From JAFDXJ01 sp039811225 (GTDB lineage Bacteria > Bacteroidota > Bacteroidia > Chitinophagales > Chitinophagaceae), in assembly GCA_039811225.1 (NCBI GenBank), contig JBDHYG010000003.1, forward strand, positions 1 to 64,000: a DNA stretch of 64,000 nucleotides, read 5' to 3'. The first letter of the stretch is position 1; every line of letters starts with the position of its first letter. The notes beneath the pieces are model-generated. The model did no database searches, was not told the DNA's origin, and saw only the letters and a list, made by a program, of their open reading frames with translations. A program made the position numbers and the translations under genes. Positions 35,432 to 45,297 of the stretch are shown piece by piece.

Positions 35432-36247
35432 ATGGACAACATAAAACTAAACGACATATTGCAACTTAAAAATCTTGGCAACGTGAAAATTCGTTTTAAT
35501 TTGATGTTCGTCCAAAATTGGAACCCGATAGAACTTTTTAAAAATGGCGACATTTCTACAATGCTAGCCGGACAATATTGGAATTACAATAAAAACAAAT
35601 CATACAAAGCAGGACAAATCACAGTTGGACTTGTGAAGATAAAACCGAACGAAGATTTTTGGTTGCTGTTTCATGTTGGACAAGTAACTAAGGACTTGAA
35701 TATACGTAACGGTGTTGGTTACGAGTATCTGGACTTGCCGGAATACGGAAAATATGTTGGACGTCTAGTCGTAAAATATAAGAATAATGCACAGGCAATG
35801 ATTCGTAAAGCTGAATCTGTAATTGATGACTGTTATGTTTCACAAATTTTACCGGACACTTTTGATAACGACTTATTCCCTGGCTATGAAAAAGTAAATA
35901 TTTCCTGGGATGAGATGAAGCGGGATTTAGAGAAAGACACTTGGAAAACTGCACTAGAAAACCAAAAAGGTGTTTACTTGATAACTGACATCTCTAATGG
36001 TAAAAAATACGTTGGTTCAGCATACGGTGAAAATATGATTTTAGGACGGTGGCGAGCTTATGTAAAAACAGGACACGGAGGAAACGTTGGGCTTAAACAA
36101 CTAACCTTTGACCACATAAAACAGAATTTTAAATATTCAATTCTGGATATTTACAAATCAACAACTGACGACCAAATTATAATTGAAAGGGAAAGTTGGT
36201 GGAAAGAAATTCTGCAAAGTAGAAAATTCGGATATAATGAAAACTAA
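35432..36247 (+). CDS. GIY-YIG nuclease-domain protein with unknown N-terminal domain
   Basis: 271 residues. Residues 180-270 carry the GIY-YIG core: G180-V-Y182, Y193-V-G195, R206 in GRWRAY, acidic residues in IERESWWKE (E252/E254) and N270 in FGYN. The first 170 residues form a domain I do not recognise (GQITVGLVKIKPNEDFWLLF). Stand-alone proteins of this build occur as accessory or defence genes. It follows the hsd operon but has its own 359-bp leader. Confidence 0.8.
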   Translation: MDNIKLNDILQLKNLGNVKIRFNLMFVQNWNPIELFKNGDISTMLAGQYWNYNKNKSYKAGQITVGLVKIKPNEDFWLLFHVGQVTKDLNIRNGVGYEYLDLPEYGKYVGRLVVKYKNNAQAMIRKAESVIDDCYVSQILPDTFDNDLFPGYEKVNISWDEMKRDLEKDTWKTALENQKGVYLITDISNGKKYVGSAYGENMILGRWRAYVKTGHGGNVGLKQLTFDHIKQNFKYSILDIYKSTTDDQIIIERESWWKEILQSRKFGYNEN

Positions 36248-36278
36248 CGGACGACAAAGAACCACTGGCTATAACAAA

Positions 36279-36388
36279 CAAATTGGCAAGTGTGTGGGTG
36301 AGCAGCTTCGATTAAACTTTTGTGCAATGTTAAAATATTGTAATTCTTTTCAACTTCAGTGCTAAAATGCCAATCCCTTGCCAATTTG
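36279..36388. repeat. Inverted repeat with perfect 12-bp arms, attC-like layout
   Basis: CAAATTGGCAAG (36279-36290) and CTTGCCAATTTG (36377-36388), loop 86 nt. Beyond the arms pairing continues imperfectly (CTATAACAAA against TGTCGTTAGCTGTTAT), with unpaired bases. The layout resembles an integron recombination site, but the conserved GTTRRRY/RYYYAAC cores are not exact and no integrase is visible. Confidence 0.6.
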
Positions 36389-36399
36389 CCTGTCGTTAG

Positions 36400-36606
36400 C
36401 TGTTATTTTGTAAGACCAACTGTTCAACCTGTCCCGTTTTCGGAAAAACCAATCAATCGTATGAGGTTGTCGTAAAAAATAAAGCGGGCATTTTTGCCGG
36501 AGATAAAGCCGATAATTTTTTTGATGTACCGGGGAATTTCAATAAAGTGCTTACAGAACAATCACTGGCAATGATGAAACGTTGGAAAATTAATGTTGAT
36601 GACTAA
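36400..36606 (+). pseudogene. 3' remnant of an unrecognised gene
   Basis: An open frame begins right after an in-frame TAG (36397) and ends at TAA (36604-36606), with no start codon at the 5' side. The 68-residue translation (KTNCSTCPVFGKTNQSYE ... GDKADNFFDVPGNFNKVL) has normal protein composition, so it looks like the C-terminus of a truncated gene. Family not recognised. Its 5' break coincides with the right arm of the inverted repeat. Confidence 0.45.
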
Positions 36607-37204
36607 GGGTCTTCACTAATTGGTAAAGAAAGTTTTATTTAATTCGCAATTAAAAAACATAGAACAATGCAAAGAAGACCAAGATGCATTTTAAGGAACT
36701 AAAGCATGAATTAAACGACCTGAATACGAGATAATGAGTAGTATTGACACTTACAATACGTTTGTGACAGAAGCTCAACATTTTTCATTGAGTTGTATGA
36801 CGTGAAATGAACGAAGAATGTACATGGAATGTGTCATAAAACGAAGCCATAGGTTACTGCTGTTTCGTTATAAAATTCCCGGTTTAAAGGTTAAAACTTT
36901 GCCTACTTTTTAAGAGTACGGGGTAGCTTACAACAACACTTGCAAGAAGATGGACTTGTCATTATTTCCTGCAGATAGAGGACAAATCCCGCTTCAATCT
37001 TGACTTTATTTGGCCATCGCCCAACTATATCTCAACTTTTGTTCTTAATTTTAACTTTAAAATCAAAACTGGGCTGCAGTTAGGATCTGTCGACACTGAT
37101 GAGGCATGATGCTGATATATCTCATTAGTATAGTAAACTTTGTTAGAGTAGGGGGAATTCAAATCCCCAACCTGTATTAAACTCTGCCCTTTAACTGAAA
37201 TTAT

Positions 37205-38107
37205 GTGAGATACTTCATACTTGTTATATTATTCCTTGCATCATGCACTAGTCAGAAGTCTTCAACCAGCAAGATAATTGACACACATTTTCATGCATTT
37301 TCATTTGATGAATATGGATATCCCCCGCCGCCAAATGAAATTACAGGTGTTGTTCCTCTTTCAAAAAATAATGCTGAAGTAATCAGGAATATGATCACAC
37401 AACTGGACAGATATAATATTGAATTTGAAATAGCCAGTGGCCCTATTCAAATGGTAAAATCATACCAGGCAGTGAATCAGAGAAGATTTATTGGAGGATT
37501 TTATTATTCTCCACGTTATACTTTTCCTGATACTACTGAATTTATTCATTTAATAAAAGATGGAACAATAAAAGTTTTGGGAGAATTAGGTTTGCAATAT
37601 GCGGGTTTAACGCTTGCTGATTCCTCAATGGCCCCATACCTTAATATTTGTTCCCGTTATAACATTCCCGTTGCCCTTCATACCGGACTGGGTGATACAG
37701 GTGAACCTTACCAGGAGTGTTGCGCAAATTTCAGAACCCATCTTGGGAATCCGCAAACTATTGAGGAGGTTCTTGTTAAATACCCAAATTTGAAAGTTCA
37801 GCTTATGCATGCTGGATGGCCATATATTGAAGAAACAAAAGCTATACTTTACGTCTATCCGCAAGTAAATGTAGATATTGCAGTAATTGATTGGGCCTTG
37901 CCCGTTGCAGAATTTCACAGCTACCTTGAGCAATTGGTAAAAGCCGGTTTTTCTAAAAGAATTATGTATGGATCAGATCAAATGGTGTGGTACGATGCTT
38001 TTAAAATTTCAATTGATAACATTGAGTCTGCCGATTTTCTTACTAAACAACAAAAAGAAGACATATTCTATAACAATGCAAAGTCTTTTTTTGGTTTAAA
38101 AGAATAA
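37205..38107 (+). CDS. Lipoprotein amidohydrolase (Amidohydro_2 type)
   Basis: 300 residues. GTG start at 37205; the nearby ATG at 37203 is out of frame. Lipobox LASC with C14, so membrane-anchored outside the cytoplasm. The TIM-barrel metal site begins with IIDTHFHAF (H28, H30), then VALHTGLGD, QLMHAGWPY and RIMYGSDQMVW. Family enzymes hydrolyse or decarboxylate ring compounds; the substrate is unknown. Neighbours give no pathway context. Confidence 0.8.
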   Translation: MRYFILVILFLASCTSQKSSTSKIIDTHFHAFSFDEYGYPPPPNEITGVVPLSKNNAEVIRNMITQLDRYNIEFEIASGPIQMVKSYQAVNQRRFIGGFYYSPRYTFPDTTEFIHLIKDGTIKVLGELGLQYAGLTLADSSMAPYLNICSRYNIPVALHTGLGDTGEPYQECCANFRTHLGNPQTIEEVLVKYPNLKVQLMHAGWPYIEETKAILYVYPQVNVDIAVIDWALPVAEFHSYLEQLVKAGFSKRIMYGSDQMVWYDAFKISIDNIESADFLTKQQKEDIFYNNAKSFFGLKE

Positions 38108-38287
38108 CAGCTGTTAATATAATGGTGCAAAAACCAGGTAGCGGTTAGGTTTTGATAACTTTGATGAGTGTCATGCTCCGTCAGAGCAAACCCCCCGATG
38201 ACCATTGAGATAATTTCTAAATTGCTGAGAGCCTTGTTCGTTGTAGACAACACTATTGAAAACTTTCAAACATTTAAAAACTATATT

Positions 38288-39175
38288 ATGAAGCACACTA
38301 TTTTAATCGCATCTCTTGTTGCAATCTTTATTTTTGGATGTACAGAGCATGCATCAAAATCAAAAGATACACCAGTTTCAGACCTCGGGCATATTGATGT
38401 AATTCTGGATTCGGTAACATGGTATGCCATCAAAAATGATTCCTTTATTCAAAATGAATTTGGCGTATTAAACGTTGACACAACCTATTATGGTGGTAAG
38501 CCCAGTTATGACTTGTATCTATTAGGACAGCTGAATTTTTTGCATCTCAGTCTTGCTAAAGATTTTTGGAATAATCAACAAGGTGCTGGCGTATTGGTGT
38601 TTCAGACCCAAAAGCCAGGTCAGATTGAGCCTCTGTTAAATTCATGGAAACAATTTTATAAGGACTCATTGTTTGTCCATAGTTTCAAAGGAAGTGATTT
38701 TACATTAGACGAAATAATGACATGGTATAAAAGTGACACTGCCAAACAGAAGGAAGCAAGAATCTTTGCAAATCTAACTTCCTATTCGGCAGATGCATAT
38801 AAAAATTGGGGCATCTCTGACTCCATTGTAAATGCCGGGTTGGCTATGAAACAATTTATGGGGGATTGGGGTGGAGAGCCATTAAAATCCAGGCTCTTTA
38901 ATTCTATCACTGAATTGCATATGACCATTAACCAACAGGAATTTAAGGAGATAAAATCTGCTTTATTAGCAGTAGGCTATAAAGAAAATAAAAACAGTTT
39001 TACCCATTCAGCAAATCCTTCTATTTATATCACTACCAGTGAAGAAAAAGTAAAATCAAAATATACTAAAGTAAAGTTCAGGTTAAATCGTTCTATTGCA
39101 GAAAAAGAGATTGTTTTTAGCCCAATGGCTAAATTAAAATTAAGTGGCACGGAAGGATGGTTTATATTTGACTAA
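38288..39175 (+). CDS. Putative lipoprotein, unknown function
   Basis: 295 residues from the inner ATG at 38288, which starts a clean signal peptide and lipobox (FIFGC); the longer frame from 38168 would bury it behind 40 unlikely residues. The mature part has a DUF5829-like composition (HIDVILDSVTWYAIKNDSFI, FLHLSLAKDFWNNQQGAG), reminiscent of the VOC/glyoxalase fold, though I cannot confirm the family. Follows the lipoprotein amidohydrolase after 180 bp. Confidence 0.65.
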   Translation: MKHTILIASLVAIFIFGCTEHASKSKDTPVSDLGHIDVILDSVTWYAIKNDSFIQNEFGVLNVDTTYYGGKPSYDLYLLGQLNFLHLSLAKDFWNNQQGAGVLVFQTQKPGQIEPLLNSWKQFYKDSLFVHSFKGSDFTLDEIMTWYKSDTAKQKEARIFANLTSYSADAYKNWGISDSIVNAGLAMKQFMGDWGGEPLKSRLFNSITELHMTINQQEFKEIKSALLAVGYKENKNSFTHSANPSIYITTSEEKVKSKYTKVKFRLNRSIAEKEIVFSPMAKLKLSGTEGWFIFD

Positions 39176-39661
39176 GAAGCTACATTAATTATTTACTGTA
39201 AGGGCTATCCATAATAAAAAGTTCCTTTGTATCTTACTTTCGAGGAGTTAATATCTAAAATCGTTTTTTAAATTTCTTTTGAAAGAGGAAGATTCAGTTG
39301 TGCCAGAACCGCTAACTCACGAAAGTATTAAAACGGTTTTAAGAGCAAGAAGCTTGTGCCAGAAGATGGATATTGCTTCATGGTTAGCTCAATGCTTATA
39401 TTTTGGTTATTTAGTGGCATTCATGATTTTATTAAAAAAAGCAAAGCCTGTAATTACAACTACTTTAACCTGAACTGTGAAAAAAAGCAACTAAATTTTA
39501 TAATGTAATGAAACCGTAATTTGATAGATAAATGTTTCTTCTTTTTCTTCAGCTCAGAATTCCGGAATTGATTAAATGAAATAAATAAATTTATTTTTTA
39601 AGTATTAATTTTATAATAAATCCGGGAACGGGTACGGGATAGTTCCCCACTTGCAATAACC
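39176..39661. other. Gene-poor stretch before the AraC-type regulator
   Basis: 486 bp, AT-rich. A 64-codon frame from a TTG at 39279 (EPLTHESIKTVLRARSLCQK, then one hydrophobic helix) may be a small membrane protein or a gene remnant; evidence is too weak for a CDS call. Confidence 0.4.
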
Positions 39662-40510
39662 TTGTCTGATACCAACAACTACAGTACGATACGTAAGAAT
39701 ATGGGAACACATTTTTACATACCAGGAGAAAGGCCGTTGCGGGATGCTGTGCAATATTTTTGGCAGGTAAACAGAATTAATAACCAGTACAAACAGGAAA
39801 ACATTGTGCCAAAAGGCATTATTGAAATCATTTTCAACTTCTTACCCCAGGAAACCTTCAGGGGAAAACTATACAATGAAATATTTACGATGCCCAAATG
39901 CTTTATTCAGGGCTATCATAATAATACGATTGAATTAGCCTTGCCCGAAAACCAGTTTCTTTTCGGTGTGGTTTTACATACGGCCGCCACGAAACATTTC
40001 CTGGATGTACCGGCAGGCATGTTTGCCCGGCAGTGCATTGACTTAACAGCTGTGGATGCGTCATTCGATACCTTGTGGCATCAACTTGCAGAGAAAAAAA
40101 CGTTCAGCGGTAAAGTGACCCACTTTTCAACCTGGTTGCTAAAACGCTTGTCTTGCCTGACTCCCAGGGAACAAGCTTTGAATGAGATGTTCACATTTAA
40201 AAAAGATATCACCCTATCTGTTCCCAATTTATCCGAATGGCTTTGTTACTCACCCCGGCACCTTTCCCGGATGTTTCATGAGCTGACTGGCATGAATACT
40301 GAACAAACCCTGCTTTATTTAAAATATCTGAAAGCCGTAAATCTTATCCACTATACCGGCTTATCACTTACTCAAATTGCCTACGCCTGTGCTTTTGCAG
40401 ACCAATCGCATTTCATCAAAGTTTTCAAATCCTTTACCACACTTACTCCCACCGAATATAAAAGCCGGAAAAGCAATATACCCGGGCATTATTTTGAATA
40501 TGTCCGTTAA
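39662..40510 (+). CDS. AraC family transcriptional regulator
   Basis: 282 residues from TTG at 39662; ATG at 39701 (MGTHFYIPGERPL) is an equally good start and would give 269 residues. The C-terminal 100 residues carry the two HTH units: LSVPNLSEWLCYSPRHLSRM and LTQIAYACAFADQSHFIKVF, then F-K-x-x-x-x-x-T-P-T-E-Y. The N-terminal part is a sensor domain with a conserved P-K-G-I-I-E motif. Likely regulates the following membrane-protein and cupin genes (inference from order). Confidence 0.88.
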   Translation: MSDTNNYSTIRKNMGTHFYIPGERPLRDAVQYFWQVNRINNQYKQENIVPKGIIEIIFNFLPQETFRGKLYNEIFTMPKCFIQGYHNNTIELALPENQFLFGVVLHTAATKHFLDVPAGMFARQCIDLTAVDASFDTLWHQLAEKKTFSGKVTHFSTWLLKRLSCLTPREQALNEMFTFKKDITLSVPNLSEWLCYSPRHLSRMFHELTGMNTEQTLLYLKYLKAVNLIHYTGLSLTQIAYACAFADQSHFIKVFKSFTTLTPTEYKSRKSNIPGHYFEYVR

Positions 40511-40563
40511 ATACAATTTTGCTATTTGACTTATTGAAACTTTTGTACTAAAATGTAATCACG

Positions 40564-41034
40564 ATGAATAGTAAAATATTTTTTTATGTCTTAGCCTGCA
40601 TTTCTTTTTGCCTGATCCTGGGTGCAGGTATTAATGAGCATTTTGCAGTATGGCCGGTTGCCTTTTCCGCACCACCCAAATCCCTTATGATGTTCCAGGG
40701 TGATTATGCCCTGCAAGCCGAACCTTTCTGGAGGCTTGTCCACCCGGTTACCCTTGTTTTACTGCTGGTTACATTGGGGCTGAACTGGAAGACAGCCAGG
40801 AGAAAAAACGTAGTAATAGCATTAGCAATATACATCATTGCGTTGATAGCTACTTTTATTTATTATGTTCCGGAATTAAAGAGTATTATCGGAACACCCT
40901 ATGCCTCGACTGTTGATACAGGCCTCCAGGACAGGGCAGGTCTTTGGATTACCTTAAGTAAAATCAGGCTGAGTTTTATTTTCATCGCGGCTTTTGTTTT
41001 GTTAGTTGGTTTAACTAAGCCGGACAAAAAATAG
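40564..41034 (+). CDS. DUF1772-like four-helix membrane protein
   Basis: 156 residues, four hydrophobic helices (about 5-22, 58-76, 84-104 and 132-150). The FAVWPVAF...FWRLVHPVTL pattern resembles DUF1772/anthrone-oxygenase-like proteins. No catalytic call is possible. Follows the AraC gene by 53 bp. Confidence 0.65.
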   Translation: MNSKIFFYVLACISFCLILGAGINEHFAVWPVAFSAPPKSLMMFQGDYALQAEPFWRLVHPVTLVLLLVTLGLNWKTARRKNVVIALAIYIIALIATFIYYVPELKSIIGTPYASTVDTGLQDRAGLWITLSKIRLSFIFIAAFVLLVGLTKPDKK

Positions 41035-41198
41035 TTTTGAGTGGTATCTGCCCGTAACTTTTTTTGAAACAGGATGACCACAAATCACTCATTTCTTTTT
41101 CTGCACATATACTCAACCGGTATGTGCCATACGTTTATAACATTGCAACACTAAACAAAAAAGAAACTAAAAATTGCTTCACTTCAAATAAAAACAAA

Positions 41199-41750
41199 AT
41201 GGACTTTACCTTACCACACACCATTGAAAGCGGACGGGGTGAAAAAATGATTTTTAAAGAGATTATTAAAGAACCGGATGGAGATAAAGTAATAATTGAA
41301 GGGAGCTGCCAGCCTAAAGCGGGCCCCATCATGCATGTTCATTTTAAGCAAGATGAATCAATAACGGTCGTTCAGGGAAAAATGGGCTGCCAGATTTTAG
41401 GACAGGAACCGGTCTATTATTCTGTGGGGCAGACAGCCACTTTTCTTAGAAATACGCCACATCGGTTTTGGAATGCCGGTGATGAGGAACTTATTGTGAA
41501 CAGTTGGGTGAAACCTGTCAACAGCCTTATTTTCTTTTTAACCACCTTATATGCTGCGCAAAAAAAGTCGGGTAGCGGGCGGCCGGAGATGTTTGATGCC
41601 GCCTATTTAATGACCAGGTATAAGCATGAATACGGTATGCCTGGACTTCCTCCTTTTGTGAAAAAGGTTATTATGCCGGCAACCTATCTTATTGGTCAAC
41701 TGCTTGGCAAGTATAAAAAATTTGCCGGCGCCCCAGAGCCTTTAAAGTAA
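41199..41750 (+). CDS. Cupin-domain protein
   Basis: 183 residues from ATG at 41199 (MDFTLPHTIESGRGEKM). The frame is open 45 codons further upstream but that part lacks cupin character. Cupin motif 1: MHVHFKQDESITVVQGKMG; motif 2: PHRFWNAGDEE. A metal-binding beta barrel; function not predictable. C-terminal helices (LPPFVKKVIMPATYLIGQLL) may contact a membrane. Confidence 0.78.
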   Translation: MDFTLPHTIESGRGEKMIFKEIIKEPDGDKVIIEGSCQPKAGPIMHVHFKQDESITVVQGKMGCQILGQEPVYYSVGQTATFLRNTPHRFWNAGDEELIVNSWVKPVNSLIFFLTTLYAAQKKSGSGRPEMFDAAYLMTRYKHEYGMPGLPPFVKKVIMPATYLIGQLLGKYKKFAGAPEPLK

Positions 41751-42341
41751 AATACATCCACAAACATAAAAAGGGAATAAGATCGAACTAACTTCCCGGA
41801 GGCGATGGCATTTTTAGCTTAAGAAAGAAATAGCATGCATATAAAAATTGAACGGTGCGGATGCATTAGATTTTGTATTTTTTATAGCACAGGATGCTAA
41901 TGGCTAAACTATTTTTTTAATCACTTCAAAGCCAGAAAGATTTTTACATCCGGCTTTTACCAAAAATGCAACCTGCACACTTATTGTTGAAAGCTTCAAC
42001 CCATTTCACTTTTTGATCCTGGCTGGTTACGAAAAATTTAGTTTACATGCGCTTGTATAAGGCGTAAATCCCTACTTTTATGAGCGGAATGATAAATTAA
42101 TTCAATCACCAAAAGGAATCATTGTATTGAAAAATATATGAACGAGGATGACCTAATTGACAAAACGGTATCAGAAATGGTGGTAAGAAAGTGGGAATCC
42201 GTGAAATTGCATTTGTTCTATCTTTAGCTTTGGAGAAGCAACCGGGAATACTTGACAAGAATAAAAAAATCTTCATTGAACCCGGTAGAGTGATTGCATT
42301 AAAACAATCCAAAAATTGAAACAAAAAAAGTAGTCTGAATT
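41751..42341. other. Leader region of the L-fucose operon
   Basis: 591 bp without a clear gene. Near 42160-42319 a short frame without start codon (KKVGIREIAFVLSLALEKQP, then IEPGRVIALKQSKN) may be a remnant. A near-match to the -7 element (TACTTTTA, about 42073) is present. No operator could be identified. Confidence 0.4.
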
Positions 42342-43991
42342 ATGTCGATTGAAAAAAATTATATACAAATTCACCCATCGGATAATGTGCTCGTGGCATT
42401 GAAAGATTTAGCCGCTGGTGAACAAATTTCTTTTGCGGAAAATGTATTTGTTTTACCCGAAGCAATTAAATCGAAACATAAATTCTTTCTGCATGACCAA
42501 AAAGCAGGCGATAAAGTATATATGTATGGTGTGCTCGTGGGCACGCTTACAAAAGATATGCAACAGGGTAGGGCAATGACCACCTCCAATACCGTACATG
42601 CGGCGGAACCTTATACCTGGCGCAATAAAAAATATCAATGGCAGCCACCGGATGTTTCGAAGTTCAGGAACCAAACATTCCTGGGATACCCCAGGAGCGA
42701 TGGCCGTGCCGGTACAGCTAATTACTGGCTTTTTGTTCCTACTGTTTTTTGTGAAAATAGAAACCTGGATGTTATTAAAGAAGCACTCCACCAGGCATTG
42801 GGTTATGCTGTTACCGATAAGTACAAGCAATATGCCCGGCAAATTACAGAAGCTTTTGTCCGGGGTGAAGATATTTCAACTTTTGATGAACATCATTTCA
42901 ATTCAAATACAAGTACTCAACGGGTTTTTAAAAACATAGACGGGATCAAATTTTTAAATCATCAGGGAGGTTGTGGCGGCACCCGGCAGGATGCAGCCAC
43001 CTTAAGTAAACTGTTAGCCGCGTATGCTGACCATCCAAATGTTTGTGGTATTACTGTTCTAAGTTTAGGCTGCCAGCATTTGCAGGTATCAAATTTTTTA
43101 GATGATTTAAAACTGCGTAATCCGTCTTTTGATAAGCCGTTGTTTGTTTTTGAACAACAACAAAGCCAAAGTGAGGAAGCGCTGATAAAGGAAGCTATCC
43201 GGAAAACAATGATGGGCTTAGCAGAATCGGATAAACAACATCGTACGCCGGTACCTATTAGTAAACTTGTTTTGGGCGTGAAATGCGGCGGCAGTGATGG
43301 CTTTAGCGGAATCTCTGCTAACCCCGCAGTGGGTTATGCAGCGGATTTGTTAGTCGCTTTGGGGAGTACAGTTTTGCTGGCAGAATTTCCGGAACTCTGC
43401 GGAGTAGAGCAGAACATGATTGACCGTTGTAAAACGAAAGAGGTGGCAGAGAAATTCATTCACCTGATGGAAGAGTACAATAACCTGGCAAAACGATCCG
43501 GCTCAGGTTTTCATATGAATCCGTCACCGGGAAATATTAAAGATGGCCTTATTACGGATGCCATTAAAAGTGCCGGTGCTGCCAAAAAAGGAGGCACCAG
43601 CCCGATAGTGGATGTGCTGGATTATACGGAACCCGCTACTCAAGGAGGTTTGAACCTGGTATGCACCCCCGGTAATGATGTAGAAGCCACGACCGGTAAA
43701 GCAGCAAGTGGTGCTACACTCATTTTGTTTACGACTGGCCTCGGCACACCTACCGGCAACCCGGTTTGCCCTACCATCAAACTTTCAACCAATACAGCAT
43801 TAGCCTATCGGATGCAGGATATTATTGACTTTGATTGTGGCCCGATTATAGAAGGAAAAAAATCAATTGAACAAATGGGAGAAGAGATATTGGCATACTG
43901 TATCAAGGTAGCCAGTGGTGAAACAATTCCGAAAGCCGTGCAATTGGGCCAGGATGATTTTATTCCCTGGAAAAGAGGTGTGTCTTTATAA
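42342..43991 (+). CDS. UxaA-family dehydratase, probable L-fuconate dehydratase
   Basis: 549 residues. N-terminal SAF domain (about 1-85), then the altronate/galactarate dehydratase fold (GYPRSDGRAGTANYWLFVPT, NHQGGCGGTRQDA, LGVKCGGSDGFSGISANPAVG). UxaA enzymes dehydrate sugar acids with a divalent metal. uxaB and uxaC are missing, whereas all neighbours belong to a 6-deoxysugar oxidation route, so L-fuconate (or L-rhamnonate) is the better substrate. First gene of the operon, 19 bp before fucP. Confidence 0.82.
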   Translation: MSIEKNYIQIHPSDNVLVALKDLAAGEQISFAENVFVLPEAIKSKHKFFLHDQKAGDKVYMYGVLVGTLTKDMQQGRAMTTSNTVHAAEPYTWRNKKYQWQPPDVSKFRNQTFLGYPRSDGRAGTANYWLFVPTVFCENRNLDVIKEALHQALGYAVTDKYKQYARQITEAFVRGEDISTFDEHHFNSNTSTQRVFKNIDGIKFLNHQGGCGGTRQDAATLSKLLAAYADHPNVCGITVLSLGCQHLQVSNFLDDLKLRNPSFDKPLFVFEQQQSQSEEALIKEAIRKTMMGLAESDKQHRTPVPISKLVLGVKCGGSDGFSGISANPAVGYAADLLVALGSTVLLAEFPELCGVEQNMIDRCKTKEVAEKFIHLMEEYNNLAKRSGSGFHMNPSPGNIKDGLITDAIKSAGAAKKGGTSPIVDVLDYTEPATQGGLNLVCTPGNDVEATTGKAASGATLILFTTGLGTPTGNPVCPTIKLSTNTALAYRMQDIIDFDCGPIIEGKKSIEQMGEEILAYCIKVASGETIPKAVQLGQDDFIPWKRGVSL

Positions 43992-44010
43992 TTAAATCCA
44001 AAAAAACAGC

Positions 44011-45297
44011 ATGACTTCAGCCAGGATTGATCCTACAACAACACCCAAAAAAGAAAATTATCATTTTGCTTTCCTCATGATAACATTATTGTTTTTCATG
44101 TGGGGCTTTGTCCATAATCTTGACCCGGTATTGATTCCACACCTGAAAAAATCATTCAGTTTATCGGTACTGCAATCTTCCCTGGTGGATTCATCTGTTT
44201 TCATTGCTTATTTTGTTATGGCGATTCCGGCAGGTTTTTTAATGCGAAAATTTGGTTATAAAAAAAGTATTATTATCGGTTTACTAACTTTTGCTTTTGG
44301 TTCCTTCCTGTTTATTCCTGCTGCGAATACGCAGCAATATTTTTTCTTTTTGGGAGCGCTCTTTATTATTGCCTGTGGCTTAACTGTGCTGGAAGCAGCC
44401 GCTAATCCCTATGCATCATTACTGGGCCCTCCGGAAACATCCACTCAACGGCTCAACTTTTCCCAATCGTTCAATGGCCTGGCAGCAACACTGGCGCCCA
44501 TCATCGGGGTAAGGGTTATTTTGACAGAAGGGCTTTCCGATGAAAAGTTACAGGCTATGACGGAAGCAGCGCGGCAGGCTGCAATGGCTGCGGATGCCGC
44601 TACGGTAAAATTGCCTTATTTCATCCTGGGCTGTATCATCTTACTGATGGCACTCATTTTTTGGTTTTTAAAATTACCGGAAATAGAGGATCTTAAAAGT
44701 GCAAATAAGTTAAGCCTAGCCGGTACACTTAAAATTCCGCAACTGCGGAATGCGGTCATTGCCCAGTTTTTTTATGTAGGCGCCCAGGTATGTGTTTTCA
44801 GTTTTTTTATTTTGTATGCTATCCATTCAGCCGATATTGATAAAATACAGGCCGGTGATTATCTCGGCTGGGGCTGTGGAATGGCATTTATGATTGGCCG
44901 CTTTGCAGGTACGTTTATCATGCGGTTTATAAAACCGGCATTGTTGCTTTCCATTTATTCTTTTATCAATATATTGCTTTGCCTGGTGGCCATTTTTGCA
45001 ACGGGTATGATAACCATCTTTGCTGTCATCGGTATCGCTTTTTTTATGTCTGTCATGTTTCCCACCATATTTTCACTTGGCATTAAAAACCTGGGCGCAT
45101 CTACGAAAATGGGGAGTAGTTTACTCATTATGTCTATTGTTGGTGGGGCGTTGTTGCCGTTGCTATTTGGCTACATCAGTGATGTGAGTGGAAATATTCA
45201 ATTCGGTTACATGGTGCCGCTGATTTGTTTTTCAGTAGTCCTTTGGTTTGCCCGATATATTTTAGTTATAGAAAAAAAATCAACTCATGCCACGTAA
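44011..45297 (+). CDS. fucP: L-fucose:H+ symporter (MFS)
   Basis: 428 residues, twelve helices. Two acidic residues that in FucP handle sugar and protons are kept: D38 in MWGFVHNLDPVLIPH and E128 in GLTVLEAAANPYASLLG. Imports L-fucose across the inner membrane. Its stop overlaps the mutarotase start by 11 bp. Other sugars of the FHS family cannot be ruled out from sequence alone. Confidence 0.85.
   Translation: MTSARIDPTTTPKKENYHFAFLMITLLFFMWGFVHNLDPVLIPHLKKSFSLSVLQSSLVDSSVFIAYFVMAIPAGFLMRKFGYKKSIIIGLLTFAFGSFLFIPAANTQQYFFFLGALFIIACGLTVLEAAANPYASLLGPPETSTQRLNFSQSFNGLAATLAPIIGVRVILTEGLSDEKLQAMTEAARQAAMAADAATVKLPYFILGCIILLMALIFWFLKLPEIEDLKSANKLSLAGTLKIPQLRNAVIAQFFYVGAQVCVFSFFILYAIHSADIDKIQAGDYLGWGCGMAFMIGRFAGTFIMRFIKPALLLSIYSFINILLCLVAIFATGMITIFAVIGIAFFMSVMFPTIFSLGIKNLGASTKMGSSLLIMSIVGGALLPLLFGYISDVSGNIQFGYMVPLICFSVVLWFARYILVIEKKSTHAT

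Larger units (their letters stand above)
36248..37204. other. Gene-poor region with inverted repeat and gene remnant
   Basis: 957 bp. It holds an inverted repeat with perfect 12-bp arms (36279-36388), a 3' remnant of a coding sequence (36400-36606), and about 600 bp where I see no gene. The last 60 bp (near 37150) contain a short GGGGA/TCCCC hairpin. Confidence 0.5.

Noticed and set aside
36279..36388. Call as true integron attC site
   Set aside because: Core heptamers do not match the consensus exactly and no integrase is in the window; kept only as an inverted repeat.
37145..37190. Possible tRNA remnant (GGGGGAATTCAAATCCCC)
   Set aside because: The stem does not align with a T loop and no acceptor or anticodon arm could be built.
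39279..39473. 64-codon ORF with TTG start
   Set aside because: No recognisable family, no coupling to a neighbour; could be chance or a remnant.
42342..43991. Altronate dehydratase of galacturonate catabolism
   Set aside because: No uxaB or uxaC nearby, whereas all neighbours fit L-fucose oxidation.
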